A stretch of 64,000 nt of DNA from Lapidilactobacillus bayanensis (GTDB lineage: Bacteria; Bacillota; Bacilli; Lactobacillales; Lactobacillaceae), in the NCBI RefSeq assembly GCF_003946695.1, contig NZ_RHOX01000001.1, positions 1 to 64,000 of the forward strand, in the 5' to 3' direction. The notes below the pieces were generated by a model that saw only the letters and a list, made by a program, of their open reading frames with translations, made no database searches and was not told the origin of the DNA. Of this stretch, positions 24,821 to 33,842 are shown piece after piece; the first letter of the stretch is position 1, and each line of letters opens with the position of its first letter. A program made the position numbers and the translations under genes.

Positions 24821-26545
24821 ATGGCAATTATCAAACGTTTACTAAATTATTTTGATCAGAAAACGCGTTTAATTCTGGCAACGGTCTTGATTATTATTTC
24901 GGTGTTAAGCAATTTGTCGGCACCAGTATTAGTCGGACGAACAATTGATCAGTTAGTTGGTCGCGGTCAAGTTGATTTCACAGTCTTGACGCAGGATGTA
25001 ATGTTACTAATTTTTGTATACGTGGTGGGTAATATTTCATTATGGTTGGCGACTTGGTCAACTAACGAGATTGCTTATCAAGGTGTCAATCAATTACGTC
25101 ATGACTTATTCGCCAAACTGAATTATTTACCAATTCGTTTTTTTGATACACATCCGCATGGCGATATTACCAGTCGCTTCGTCAATGATATTGAAACAAT
25201 TTCAGATGGTGCGCTTCAAGGGTTGTTAATTTCGATTCAAGCGATCTTTACAATCGTTGGGGCAATTATCGTGATGTTCGATTTGGATTGGCTGATGGCG
25301 CTAATGGTGCTCATTACAGCACCATTGTCCTACCTCACGGCGAAAATTCTAACGCAGAAATCACAGCATTATTTCAAATTGCAGGCCGATGACTTAGGTG
25401 ATCTTAACGGCTTTGCTGAAGAATCGATTGCTGGCTTAAAGACGATTCAAGCATTCAATTATGAAGAGCAAGCTCAAGGAGAATTTCAAAAGCGCAATCA
25501 GCAACTTTATCAAACTGGTTTCTTGTCACAATTTATTGCCTCATTTGCCAATCCAACGGCACGTTTCATTAATAACGTGATGTATGCTTTAATTGGCTTA
25601 ACTGGCGGGTTGCGCGCAATCAGCGGCCAAATTACGATTGGTGAAATTTCAACCTTTTTAATTTTTGCGACCATTTTTGGCAAGCCATTCAGTGACTTAA
25701 CCAGTTTGACCAGCCAATTCCAATCTGCTTTTGCTTCGGCTAAACGGCTTTTTCATATTATTGATTTCCCAGAAGAGACTGCTGATCCAGTGCAGCCAGA
25801 ACAAATCAATCAGGTTGTTGGTAATATTGAGTTTGATCAGGTTGACTTTGGTTATGAACCACAGCAGCATTTGATTACTGATCTAAATCTTAAGATTGAC
25901 GCCGGCCAACAAATTGCAATTGTTGGCGAAACCGGTGCGGGTAAAACGACGTTGATTAATTTGTTGATGCGTTTTTACGATGTTACTGGTGGCACGATTA
26001 AGTTAGACGGTCTCGATATTCGTCAATTAACACGGGAAAACTTGCGCCGACAATATGGTTTGGTTCTGCAAGAAACGTGGTTATTCAGTGGGAAGATTCG
26101 CGATAACATTGCTTTCGGACGACCCGCTGCCAGTATGGTCGCAATTAAACAGGCCGCACAAGAAAGTGGTGCCGCTGAATTTATCGATAAGTTGCCACAG
26201 GGCTACGAAACAGTTCTCAATGCTGAAAATAATAATTTATCAGTTGGGCAACAACAACTACTAACCATTGCCCGTGTGATGTTGGCTAATCCACCGATGT
26301 TAATTCTTGATGAAGCAACGAGCAATGTTGACACTTATACAGAGGCGAAAATTCAGCAAGCCTTTAACAAATTAACTCAGGGACGGACCAGCTTTGTGAT
26401 TGCCCATCGGTTGTCGACAATTCGTCAAGCCGATTTAATTCTAGTCATGGACCATGGTCACGTAATTGAACAAGGGGATCACCGTCAATTATTAGCACAG
26501 AACGGCTATTACGCGCGCTTATATCATAGTCAGTTTGAAGATTAG
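24821..26545 (+). CDS. ABC multidrug-type exporter half, catalytic subunit
   Basis: The 574-residue partner starts one base after the previous stop, with GGTGAG upstream. It has six membrane helices and an ATPase domain with Walker A GETGAGKTT at ~369, Walker B LILDEATSNVD with catalytic E498, and switch H529 in IAHRLST. Its signature is the altered LSVGQ. This is complementary to subunit 1, which supplies an intact FSGGQ, so the composite site formed by this Walker A/B and that signature should be the hydrolysing one. A BmrD/LmrD-type role is inferred. Confidence 0.92.
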   Translation: MAIIKRLLNYFDQKTRLILATVLIIISVLSNLSAPVLVGRTIDQLVGRGQVDFTVLTQDVMLLIFVYVVGNISLWLATWSTNEIAYQGVNQLRHDLFAKLNYLPIRFFDTHPHGDITSRFVNDIETISDGALQGLLISIQAIFTIVGAIIVMFDLDWLMALMVLITAPLSYLTAKILTQKSQHYFKLQADDLGDLNGFAEESIAGLKTIQAFNYEEQAQGEFQKRNQQLYQTGFLSQFIASFANPTARFINNVMYALIGLTGGLRAISGQITIGEISTFLIFATIFGKPFSDLTSLTSQFQSAFASAKRLFHIIDFPEETADPVQPEQINQVVGNIEFDQVDFGYEPQQHLITDLNLKIDAGQQIAIVGETGAGKTTLINLLMRFYDVTGGTIKLDGLDIRQLTRENLRRQYGLVLQETWLFSGKIRDNIAFGRPAASMVAIKQAAQESGAAEFIDKLPQGYETVLNAENNNLSVGQQQLLTIARVMLANPPMLILDEATSNVDTYTEAKIQQAFNKLTQGRTSFVIAHRLSTIRQADLILVMDHGHVIEQGDHRQLLAQNGYYARLYHSQFED

Positions 26546-26568
26546 CGGAACATTTCAGAGATGATTGA

Positions 26569-26597
26569 TTGAGTTTTGCGGCCAAACATGTTATAAC
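26569..26597 (+). promoter_or_regulatory. Promoter of the DUF2187 gene
   Basis: TTGAGT (26569-26574) and TATAAC (26592-26597) are 17 bases apart, about 40 bases before the start. Confidence 0.55.
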
Positions 26598-26634
26598 TTG
26601 TTAGGTAAAATTCTGAACAGGGGAAGTTGATTAA

Positions 26635-26868
26635 ATGGCACAAGAAACAGAAGTACCAGAAGAAAAGCCAGCTTTTGCAATTGGTGAGAAGATTTCCGTT
26701 CGTAAAAGCTCAGAAGTGCCATTAAGTTTTAAGGGTACGGTTACGAAACTTTATGATAATTCTGCATTGGTTTCAATTGACTCATATGAAGACAAATATG
26801 ATGAAGTTGTCGCCGATTTACAGAATAAAACGGTTGTTGGGTTCAAGCATATTCGTGCTGTCAAATAA
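26635..26868 (+). CDS. DUF2187 (KOW-like) small protein
   Basis: The 77-residue protein contains a compact beta-barrel-like segment, FAIGEKISVRKSS onward, with GTVTKLYDNSALVSI. This is the pattern of DUF2187 proteins common in LAB and bacilli. Function is unknown; the fold resembles KOW/SH3 nucleic-acid or protein-binding barrels. GGGGAAG precedes the ATG. It is a single gene with its own promoter and terminator. Confidence 0.75.
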   Translation: MAQETEVPEEKPAFAIGEKISVRKSSEVPLSFKGTVTKLYDNSALVSIDSYEDKYDEVVADLQNKTVVGFKHIRAVK

Positions 26869-26892
26869 GATCGATCGAATAAAATACGTCGC

Positions 26893-26930
26893 AAAAAGGA
26901 GCCGAGACATAAAATCTCGGCTCCTTTTTT
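26893..26930. terminator. Bidirectional terminator between DUF2187 and pyruvate oxidase genes
   Basis: AAAAAGGAGCCGAGA (26893-26907) pairs perfectly with TCTCGGCTCCTTTTT (26915-26929). Confidence 0.92.
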
Positions 26931-26980
26931 GATGTTACTGTGCTCATTCCTGTTGCTGTTGTTAACGCCAGATTTATTGG

Positions 26981-28717
26981 TTAAGCTTGATATTGCTTAA
27001 GAAGTTGGCTAAAGGGAATTAAGTCTTCGGAATGATAAGTTCGGTTGAACTCTGTAATTTCTGCAGCACTGAATTGTTCTGGATCAAGTTTTAATTGTTC
27101 GACAGGTAATGGCCGTTCGTCGGCAATTTTAATATCAATCAAGATTGGTTCAGTCGTCGTTTTAGCATAATCGAATGCCGCAACTAATTGCTCGTGGTTG
27201 GTAACTTCGAAGCCTTTAACACCATAGCCCTCCGCCACTTTAGCGAAGTTAACACCGGCAATGTCAACACCATAGTGGCTCTGATGGGTATCGTCTTGCT
27301 CCGCCTTAATGAAGCCAAACGATTCATTACTCAAAACAATGTTAATAACTGGTAAGTGATATTTAGCCATGGTAATTAAATCTTGAGCGACCATCGCCAT
27401 ACCGCCATCGCCACTAATCGTAAAAACTTGACGTTGCGGATAACTTAATTGTGCCGCTAAGCCAGCAGGCAAGGCAAAGCCCATAGTGGCAAACCAACCT
27501 GAAGTTTTGAAAATTTGTTTAGGATTCATCTCTAACAAACGTAAACTATCAATGGTGACGTTACCCACATCGATCATAAAAGCGGCGTCTTTTTTGGCAA
27601 TCCGATTGATTTCCTTAAAAATAGGTTCAACGCGCAAAGGAGCTTTCGTAATTTGGCCCATCGCTTTGATCCAATTGTGCCAGTTTTGATTGTTAGCCAG
27701 ATTAGCCTTGTACCAATTCGTAGTTGGTTGCTTCTCACCGTGTGCGATTAATTTTTGCAGAGTGGCTTTAACATCTGCTAGGATTGGCAAATCGACACGG
27801 TGACGTTTGCCAAATTCTGCCGAGTTAATGTCGACTTGAATGAAAGTTGCGTCAGGTTTGAAGAAGTAATCGCCAAATGGGTAATCACTACCCATGAATA
27901 GAATTAAGTCAGCTGCACGCAACGCCTCCACCGCTGGTTTAGTTGCAACACGGCCGGCGGAAGCTAAATATGCTGGATTGCTGTCGGGCACGATGCCTTT
28001 TGCCAATGCTGAAGAAGTAATCGGTAGTTGATACATCTCGGCAAATTTTTGAACTTCTGCTGATGCACCGGTTGCACCTAAGCCAATATAAAGAATAGGG
28101 TGCCTGGCTGCTTTAATAAGACGAATTGTCTCGTCAACATCTTGATCAGTAGGTTGGGGATAGCTAACGCGGTAATCAGCAGCAGTTGAGGTAAATGTAT
28201 CCGGAATATCTTGCCAGCCTAAGTCAACTGGAATTGTCACGACGGCAACTCCTTTGGCTTGATAAGCACGGCGAATCGCTTGATCGACCACTTTAGGTAA
28301 TTGATCTGCAGTCATGACGGTTCGATTATAAACAGACACGTCAGCAAACATCGGATTTTCGTTTAGCTCTTGAAAGTAATCGGTGTTCATCGTATTCGTC
28401 GCAACTTGACCAATTAAGGCTAAAACAGGGACATGATCCATTTTGGCATCATAGAGGCCGTTGAATAAATGGGTCGCACCTGGACCGGCTGATCCAAAGG
28501 CCACACCAATTTTACCGGTTACTTTAGCATCAGCGGATGCGGCAATGGCACCAACTTCCTCATGACGAACCTGAATATATTTAATTTTATTTTGTTGTTC
28601 GAATAAAGCATCCATCGTTGAATTAAATGAGCCGCCAGGAATGCCGTAAAGATGATCGACACCCCAATCTTCAAGTACTTTAACCATGGCAATACCAGAC
28701 TTAATTGTTTTAACCAT
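26981..28717 (-). CDS. pox: Pyruvate oxidase
   Basis: The 578-residue TPP/FAD enzyme converts pyruvate, phosphate and oxygen to acetyl phosphate, CO2 and hydrogen peroxide. The N-terminal TPP-activating Glu lies in VRHEEVGA; GSAGPGATHLFNGLYDA is typical of POX; and the C-terminal TPP-binding motif begins GDGGMAMV with a conserved Asn in VLSNESFG. The length is close to the L. plantarum enzyme. GGAGGGATC precedes the ATG. A cre-like site over the promoter suggests CcpA repression on glucose. Acetolactate synthase is the main alternative but fits less well. Confidence 0.93.
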   Translation of the reverse strand: MVKTIKSGIAMVKVLEDWGVDHLYGIPGGSFNSTMDALFEQQNKIKYIQVRHEEVGAIAASADAKVTGKIGVAFGSAGPGATHLFNGLYDAKMDHVPVLALIGQVATNTMNTDYFQELNENPMFADVSVYNRTVMTADQLPKVVDQAIRRAYQAKGVAVVTIPVDLGWQDIPDTFTSTAADYRVSYPQPTDQDVDETIRLIKAARHPILYIGLGATGASAEVQKFAEMYQLPITSSALAKGIVPDSNPAYLASAGRVATKPAVEALRAADLILFMGSDYPFGDYFFKPDATFIQVDINSAEFGKRHRVDLPILADVKATLQKLIAHGEKQPTTNWYKANLANNQNWHNWIKAMGQITKAPLRVEPIFKEINRIAKKDAAFMIDVGNVTIDSLRLLEMNPKQIFKTSGWFATMGFALPAGLAAQLSYPQRQVFTISGDGGMAMVAQDLITMAKYHLPVINIVLSNESFGFIKAEQDDTHQSHYGVDIAGVNFAKVAEGYGVKGFEVTNHEQLVAAFDYAKTTTEPILIDIKIADERPLPVEQLKLDPEQFSAAEITEFNRTYHSEDLIPFSQLLKQYQA

Positions 28718-28751
28718 GATGATCCCTCCAATGTCTTTTTAAATCATCTTC

Positions 28752-28790
28752 AGTATAAGAGCCGGTAAAAATAAAATGCAAACGTTTATA
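28752..28790 (-). promoter_or_regulatory. Pyruvate oxidase promoter overlapped by a cre-like CcpA box
   Basis: On the minus strand -35 TTGCAT (plus 28776-28781) and -10 TATACT (plus 28752-28757) are 18 bases apart. TATAAACGTTTGCA (plus 28777-28790) fits the cre consensus with one mismatch and covers the -35 box. Confidence 0.7.
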
Positions 28791-28919
28791 CTTGGTACTA
28801 ACTAAATATTAGTTAATTTAGGCCGAAAGCATTTGGGCAGGGATGCACCAGTTTCTAAAATCCGCTATAATAGTTAAGAGTAAAAAAAGACCAATTCTAG
28901 GTAAGATCGGAGCAATAGC

Positions 28920-30623
28920 ATGACAGACTTTTCTAAATTACCTTATCAACGACCTGAATACGATCGGGTTAAGCATCAGTATCGCCAGTTGTTGGCTGCC
29001 TTTGAACGAGCAGATGATCCGCTAACTGCTACGCAAGCCGCCTTATTAATCGCCGAGCTTAATCAACGCATAACCTCACAACAGATGATAGCCACGATTC
29101 GCTTCAGTGTGAATACGTTAGATGCCTTTTATAATGCTGAGAATGATTATTGGAATGATTACGGTCCTAAGTATGATGAACTAGTAGCCGATTATTATCG
29201 ATTGTTAGTAACGTCGCCTTTCCAAGAAGAACTTCAGCGTATTTTTCCGGCAACCTTATTCAAAATTGCCGCGAATCAAGTGAAAACTTTTAGTGCCAAG
29301 AATATTCCCTTACACCAGATCGATAATAAATTAACAAGCCGTTACGCTAAGTTGATTGCGTCTGCCACAGTTGAATTTGCGGGTGAAACTTATACACTAC
29401 CACAGATGAATAAGTTTAGTAGTGATCCAGATCGTGCTAAGCGCAAAGCAGCCGCGCTAGCAACAACCCAATGGTACGTGGCCCATGAAACTGAACTTGA
29501 TGAGATTTATGATCAAATGGTTAAGGTTCGTACTGAAATCGCCCACAATCTCAATTATCGCGATTATGCGCAAATGAGTTTGGATTTGATGAATCGTTTT
29601 GATTACGGTGAGACAGAAATTGCGAATTATCGGCAACAAATTCTAGAACAGGTTGTACCGGTGGTTGCAGAAATTCAGCAGCGCCAGCAACAACGTCTAG
29701 GTTTGGACAAGTTAGAATTTTTTGATGAGAATTTTGTATTTCCCAGTGGTAATGCCACGCCCAAAGGTACTGCTGATGAACTCGTCGCAGCTGCGAATGA
29801 CTTTTATCATGAATTATCGCCGCAGACGGGAAATTTCTTCCAAATGATGATCAGTAATCATAATTTGGATTTATTAAGTCATCATGGCAAACAAAGTGGT
29901 GGCTACTGTGAATTTATTCCGCAATTTGAAACACCGTTTATCTTCGCTAATTTCAACGGTACTTCCGGTGATGTTGATGTGTTGACTCATGAAACTGGTC
30001 ATGCATTTCAAGCTTATCAGGCACGTGATACTAATGCCTGGGAATGCATTTTTCCAACCAATGAAGGTGCCGAAATTTTCTCAATGAGCATGGAGTTTAT
30101 TGCTTATCCGTGGCTGGATAAATTCTTCGGTCAACAAACGTTGAAGTATCAGTATAATCATCTGGCTAGTGCTTTGACGTTTTTGCCATATGGGGCGTTG
30201 GTCGACCATTTCCAAACAGAAGTTTATCAAAATCCAGAAATGACACCTGAACAACGTAAAGCAACTTGGCGACGTCTAGAGAAAATGTATTTGCCTAATC
30301 GTGATTATTCAGAAGTTCCTGAGTTGGAGAGAGGGTTATATTGGTATCGTCAAAGTCATATTTTTGAAGTGCCTTTTTATTATGTTGATTACACTTTGGC
30401 ACAAGTGGTGGCATTTGAATTCTGGCAACGGTTTAATCTTGACCATGATCCGGCTGCTTGGCCAGATTACTTGGCGATGGCTGAAGCAGGGGGCAAACAA
30501 ACTTTTGCTGAATTAATTGACTTAGGCCACTTACAAAGTCCATTTGCACCGGATACGATTCGAAATGTTGTGGCGAAGATTAAGACACAATTAGCTGGTA
30601 TTAGTGAAGAACAGTTACGTTAA
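28920..30623 (+). CDS. M3-family oligoendopeptidase (PepF-like)
   Basis: The 567-residue cytoplasmic zinc peptidase has the HExxH motif in [13 protein letters not shown] (H357, E358, H361), with a downstream glutamate ligand in [12 protein letters not shown]. It belongs to the M3 family and is closer in length to M3 oligoendopeptidases than to typical PepF1 (about 600 residues). It would degrade peptides of roughly 5-20 residues imported by LAB or produced by protein turnover. A TATAAT box at 28869-28874 lies about 45 bases upstream, with a poor -35. Confidence 0.9.
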   Translation: MTDFSKLPYQRPEYDRVKHQYRQLLAAFERADDPLTATQAALLIAELNQRITSQQMIATIRFSVNTLDAFYNAENDYWNDYGPKYDELVADYYRLLVTSPFQEELQRIFPATLFKIAANQVKTFSAKNIPLHQIDNKLTSRYAKLIASATVEFAGETYTLPQMNKFSSDPDRAKRKAAALATTQWYVAHETELDEIYDQMVKVRTEIAHNLNYRDYAQMSLDLMNRFDYGETEIANYRQQILEQVVPVVAEIQQRQQQRLGLDKLEFFDENFVFPSGNATPKGTADELVAAANDFYHELSPQTGNFFQMMISNHNLDLLSHHGKQSGGYCEFIPQFETPFIFANFNGTSGDVDVLTHETGHAFQAYQARDTNAWECIFPTNEGAEIFSMSMEFIAYPWLDKFFGQQTLKYQYNHLASALTFLPYGALVDHFQTEVYQNPEMTPEQRKATWRRLEKMYLPNRDYSEVPELERGLYWYRQSHIFEVPFYYVDYTLAQVVAFEFWQRFNLDHDPAAWPDYLAMAEAGGKQTFAELIDLGHLQSPFAPDTIRNVVAKIKTQLAGISEEQLR

Positions 30624-30636
30624 AAGAGGTTTTATT

Positions 30637-31320
30637 TTGGTTAAATTAGTTTTAGTTCGACACGGTGAAAGTACCGCCAATGCTGATAATGTTTATACCG
30701 GCTGGAGTGACGTGGATTTGACTAAACGTGGCATTGCGCAGGCTCATGAAGCGGCCCAACTATTACGGCAAATTTCATTTCAGCCGACTGCGGTGCATAC
30801 GTCGGTTTTAATACGTGCTATCAAAACGGCCAATATTATTTGTGACGATTTGGATTGGCTTTATCTACCGATCTATAAGACTTGGCGGTTGAATGAGCGG
30901 CATTACGGTGCTTTGCGAGGGCATAATAAAGATGAGTCACGTCAAGAATATGGTGCGCATCAAGTTGCTTTGTGGCGTCGCAGTTACACGGCCGTTCCGC
31001 CCGCGTTGTCAAAACCGGATCATGATCGGCGTTATGCTAATTTAGATTCACGCAGTGTACCACTTGCTGAAAGTTTAGCGATGGCTAGTCAGCGGGTGAT
31101 GCCATACTTCCAAGATCAAATCGCACCACAACTTTTAGACGGTCATGATCAATTGATTGTGGCACATGGCAGCACATTACGGGCATTGTTGAAATATTTA
31201 GAAGCAATTCCTGATGATAAAATTGATGGCGTTGAAGTTGATAATGGCGAACCCATTGTTTATGACTACGATTCCCATTTACGTATTCTCAACAAAACAA
31301 TTTTGACCAGTTCTGTCTAA
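30637..31320 (+). CDS. 2,3-bisphosphoglycerate-dependent phosphoglycerate mutase (GpmA-like)
   Basis: The 227-residue protein has the phospho-His motif [28 protein letters not shown], the catalytic Glu in [12 protein letters not shown] and the second His in AHGSTLRAL. All catalytic residues of the dPGM family are present, though the usual AHGNSLRA and RGLNK read AHGST and RGHNK, so this may be a secondary paralogue. The TTG at 30637 has AAAGAGG 7 bases upstream and starts 13 bases after the oligopeptidase stop; an ATG at 30604 would overlap it. The gene follows the peptidase closely and ends at a terminator. Confidence 0.85.
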   Translation: MVKLVLVRHGESTANADNVYTGWSDVDLTKRGIAQAHEAAQLLRQISFQPTAVHTSVLIRAIKTANIICDDLDWLYLPIYKTWRLNERHYGALRGHNKDESRQEYGAHQVALWRRSYTAVPPALSKPDHDRRYANLDSRSVPLAESLAMASQRVMPYFQDQIAPQLLDGHDQLIVAHGSTLRALLKYLEAIPDDKIDGVEVDNGEPIVYDYDSHLRILNKTILTSSV

Positions 31321-31327
31321 AAATATC

Positions 31328-31352
31328 GTCTGCAGAAATGCAGGCTTTTTTT
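31328..31352 (+). terminator. Terminator after the phosphoglycerate mutase gene
   Basis: GTCTGC pairs with GCAGGC across a short A-rich loop, followed by seven T. Confidence 0.75.
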
Positions 31353-31375
31353 GTGCACTGGATTTGATAGTAAAA

Positions 31376-31754
31376 CCCTAAACTGTGATGTTGTGGTTCT
31401 TCGTGCCTGCAGGAAATACGCTGGTGGAACGCTGCAAGCTTGATTTGAGCCAAATCAAACCCGATTCGCTTTGAATGTGAGCTTTATTGAGAGCGGCAAA
31501 CCCTAGAACTGTTGTGTTGCGCTTCTTCGTGCCTACAGAAAATGCGCTGGTGGAACGCTGCGAGTTTGATTTGAGCCAAATCAAAGCCCGATTTGTTTTG
31601 AATGTGAGTTTTATTGAGAGCGGTGAACCCTAGAACTGTCATATTGCTGTTCTCCGTGCCTGCGGGAAATACGCTGGTGGAACGCTGCGAGTTTGATTTG
31701 AGCCAAATCAAAGCCCGATTTGTCTCAAATACAAACTTTCTTGTAAGTGGTAAA
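31376..31754 (+). repeat. Three tandem 125-127-bp direct repeats (family A)
   Basis: Units start with CCCTA at 31376, 31501 and 31628 and are 125, 127 and 127 bases long. Shared landmarks are CTTCGTGCCT, CGCTGGTGGAACGCTGC and a hairpin TTTGATTTG-AGC-CAAATCAAA (shorter in unit 1). The period is not a multiple of 3, so frames shift between units and the short minus-strand reading frames through them are not convincing genes. Confidence 0.85.
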
Positions 31755-31873
31755 CCACCAACAAGAATTCCGCGGCTGACCGCGATTTCCCTCCGGCACT
31801 GATAAACGAGATATGGTGTGATTTAACTGCAAATTTGTGTTTCTAAAAATTGGATGGTAGTGTAACTACATGT

Positions 31874-32271
31874 TAATTCAGCGCTTGCGCAAAGGTTGCC
31901 AGCTTGTTTGTTTAGTGAGGGAAAATAAATACCGCTCAGTGGTGAGATTGTTGTTGCAGCTTTAGCTGTTACAACAAGACCTGTCTTGGAGACAATTTTG
32001 AAAAAATTGGCTTCAAGCAGCGTCCACCACGTTCCAGCGAAAGTATTTATTTTCCCTCACGATACTTGTTACACTTGTATGCAACCTTTGCGTAAGTGCG
32101 AAGAACGACAACAAAACAGTTTTAGTTGCCACTGTCTTAATCCACAGTGTCCACCACGTTCCAGCGAAAGTATTTATTTTTCCTCACGGCAACGCGCAAC
32201 GTTCCATATGCAATCTTTGCGTAAGTGCGAAGAACGACAACAAAACAATTTTGGTTTTCGTTTCGCTGGGA
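31874..32271. repeat. Related repeats in opposing orientation (family B)
   Basis: Two direct units start at CAG 32018 and CAG 32145, again 127 bases apart, sharing TCCACCACGTTCCAGCGAAA, GTATTTATTTT and GTGCGAAGAACGACAACAAA. An inverted partial copy (about 31874-31945) carries GTGAGGGAAAATAAATAC, the exact reverse complement of 32043-32060. The reverse complement of family B aligns with family A through TTCTTCG and GGAACG(C/T)TGCG, so A and B appear to be one family. No gene is supported in 31321-32347. Confidence 0.8.
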
Positions 32272-32297
32272 TAATCAATGCGCGACCAAATAAAAAA

Positions 32298-32331
32298 ATC
32301 TAGTAATGAAGGTTAACCTTCATTACTAGAT
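32298..32331 (-). terminator. pepC terminator (perfect 34-base palindrome)
   Basis: ATCTAGTAATGAAGGTT (32298-32314) and AACCTTCATTACTAGAT (32315-32331) are exact inverted arms; on the minus strand a run of seven T follows. Confidence 0.85.
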
Positions 32332-32347
32332 CAAAATTAGTTTTGAA

Positions 32348-33694
32348 TTAAAGTGCTAAGGCACCCATTGGATCCCAAGGCTTCAAAACAGTTGGATTGT
32401 CTTTTTCTGCTTCTTCAACTTTTAATTGTTCAGGAGAAAGGAATTTCTTGTTAATAACGACTTGGTAAACGTATTGGTCGAACCAAGCGTCACTCATGAT
32501 AAAGTAACCTTTGAAGTTACCGGCCTTGTCACCCCATGAGTTTTCGACTTTCCACTTAGTTGGTTGGCCATCGACTAAATCAACACCAGTTAAAACCATG
32601 GCGTGTGTCATTAAACTTTCGCCATAGTCTAAACGTTCTGCTTTAGTCAGTGATAAGTCAACACCTAGTAAGTCGTCTTTTTCGTAAACGTCAGTTGCCA
32701 TAATACCTTCTTTACGATCAGAAGATTTACCAACATCAGAACCGAACCAAACTGTTTCACCTGCTTGTAATTGTTTGACAGCTAATGCTTTGAAGTCAGC
32801 AATCTTTAAGTTCAGGTGGCGGACTTGGCGGCCGCCGACAACATTACCTAATAAATCAACAGTGTAAACGTGATCGTATGGTTTGTCAGCAGTAGGTGAG
32901 TTGATCATTGAAAGATAGTTTTCCAAATCCATACCGACGTATTTGTCGTAGAATGACTTGGGTGTTAAGCCTTTTTCAATGTGATATTGATGATTATCAT
33001 CAGTGTATTCCCAATCGAATTCAACTGGTGGTTTACCTAGAGTGAATACTAAAATACGATAAACATCGTCTAACATTGTCTCTTTAGCAGTGTTAATCTC
33101 AGCTTCGCTCTTGCCAGCAGCAACTAAAGCGCGCAACTCAACAGCGTCTTTACGCAATTTAGTATTTAAAGTTGCATTTAATTCCATTGAACGAGAACTG
33201 TTGTAAGTTTCGGGCATAACTGACTTAGGTACCAAACCATATTTTTCGATTAAGGCACAGAGCATGTCCCACTGGCCGCCATCTTGTTGTGGTGTTGCCA
33301 TTAAGAAATCAACTTTACGATCACCTAGTGGCAAGTTGGCTGTGTCAATGACATTTTCTAAGAAGAAGTTTGATTTTTCAAATTTGTCCCAGAAGTTAGT
33401 GTAGTTTTGTGATAATTCAAAGCCTTTAAGGGAGAATTTATCTTGTAATGGGTGGCGCATTGTATTCAATGCGGCAAACATCCAGCAACGACCGGATTGT
33501 TTCTGGTTGGCAACATCGCCAGTCTGAATTTCAACAGAGAAGTTAGGTGTCATGGCAACGTCTGCGCCTAAGTTGCGACTTGATGCATCAATACCATTGC
33601 GAGCAACAGTATTAGCGATTGCATTTGATTTAGCAGAGTCGGCAAAGTTTTTAGCAAACTTCGCGACGTTTGCAGTAGTGATTTCTTTACTCAT
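32348..33694 (-). CDS. pepC: Aminopeptidase C (C1B cysteine peptidase)
   Basis: The 448-residue bleomycin-hydrolase-type hexameric aminopeptidase removes N-terminal residues from peptides in the cytoplasm. The catalytic Cys is C70 in QKQSGRCWMFAALN, the His lies in MTHAMVLTGVD and the Asn in VENSWGDKAGN. The C-terminal arm ending in PMGALAL matches the regulatory tail that reaches the active site in this family. There is no signal peptide. GGAGG precedes the ATG. It is a single gene between the repeat cluster and rpiA. Confidence 0.96.
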   Translation of the reverse strand: MSKEITTANVAKFAKNFADSAKSNAIANTVARNGIDASSRNLGADVAMTPNFSVEIQTGDVANQKQSGRCWMFAALNTMRHPLQDKFSLKGFELSQNYTNFWDKFEKSNFFLENVIDTANLPLGDRKVDFLMATPQQDGGQWDMLCALIEKYGLVPKSVMPETYNSSRSMELNATLNTKLRKDAVELRALVAAGKSEAEINTAKETMLDDVYRILVFTLGKPPVEFDWEYTDDNHQYHIEKGLTPKSFYDKYVGMDLENYLSMINSPTADKPYDHVYTVDLLGNVVGGRQVRHLNLKIADFKALAVKQLQAGETVWFGSDVGKSSDRKEGIMATDVYEKDDLLGVDLSLTKAERLDYGESLMTHAMVLTGVDLVDGQPTKWKVENSWGDKAGNFKGYFIMSDAWFDQYVYQVVINKKFLSPEQLKVEEAEKDNPTVLKPWDPMGALAL

Positions 33695-33842
33695 AAACGA
33701 ACCTCCAAATTCTAAATAGTTACAAATAATATCCTAACGCTTTATTGAGAAATAGTCTAATAATATTTTAATAAAAATAGCAAATTATCGCCAAAGTTTC
33801 TCATTATTAACCGATAAACTTGACTAATTGGCATCATTAAAA

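Noticed and set aside
31378-31711. Two overlapping minus-strand reading frames with repeated WLKSNSQRST and VFPAGT text
   Set aside because: They are translations of the 125-127-bp repeats. The period is not a multiple of 3, no RBS is present, and homologous units are read in different frames.
31376-32271. CRISPR array
   Set aside because: The units are ~127 bp, diverged throughout, partly inverted, and lack the alternation of short identical repeats and unique spacers; no cas genes are nearby.
31986-32303. 105-codon plus-strand frame with a repeated LRKCEERQQN
   Set aside because: It is a translation of the inverted members of the same repeat family; no RBS, and the repeat is better explained as non-coding DNA.
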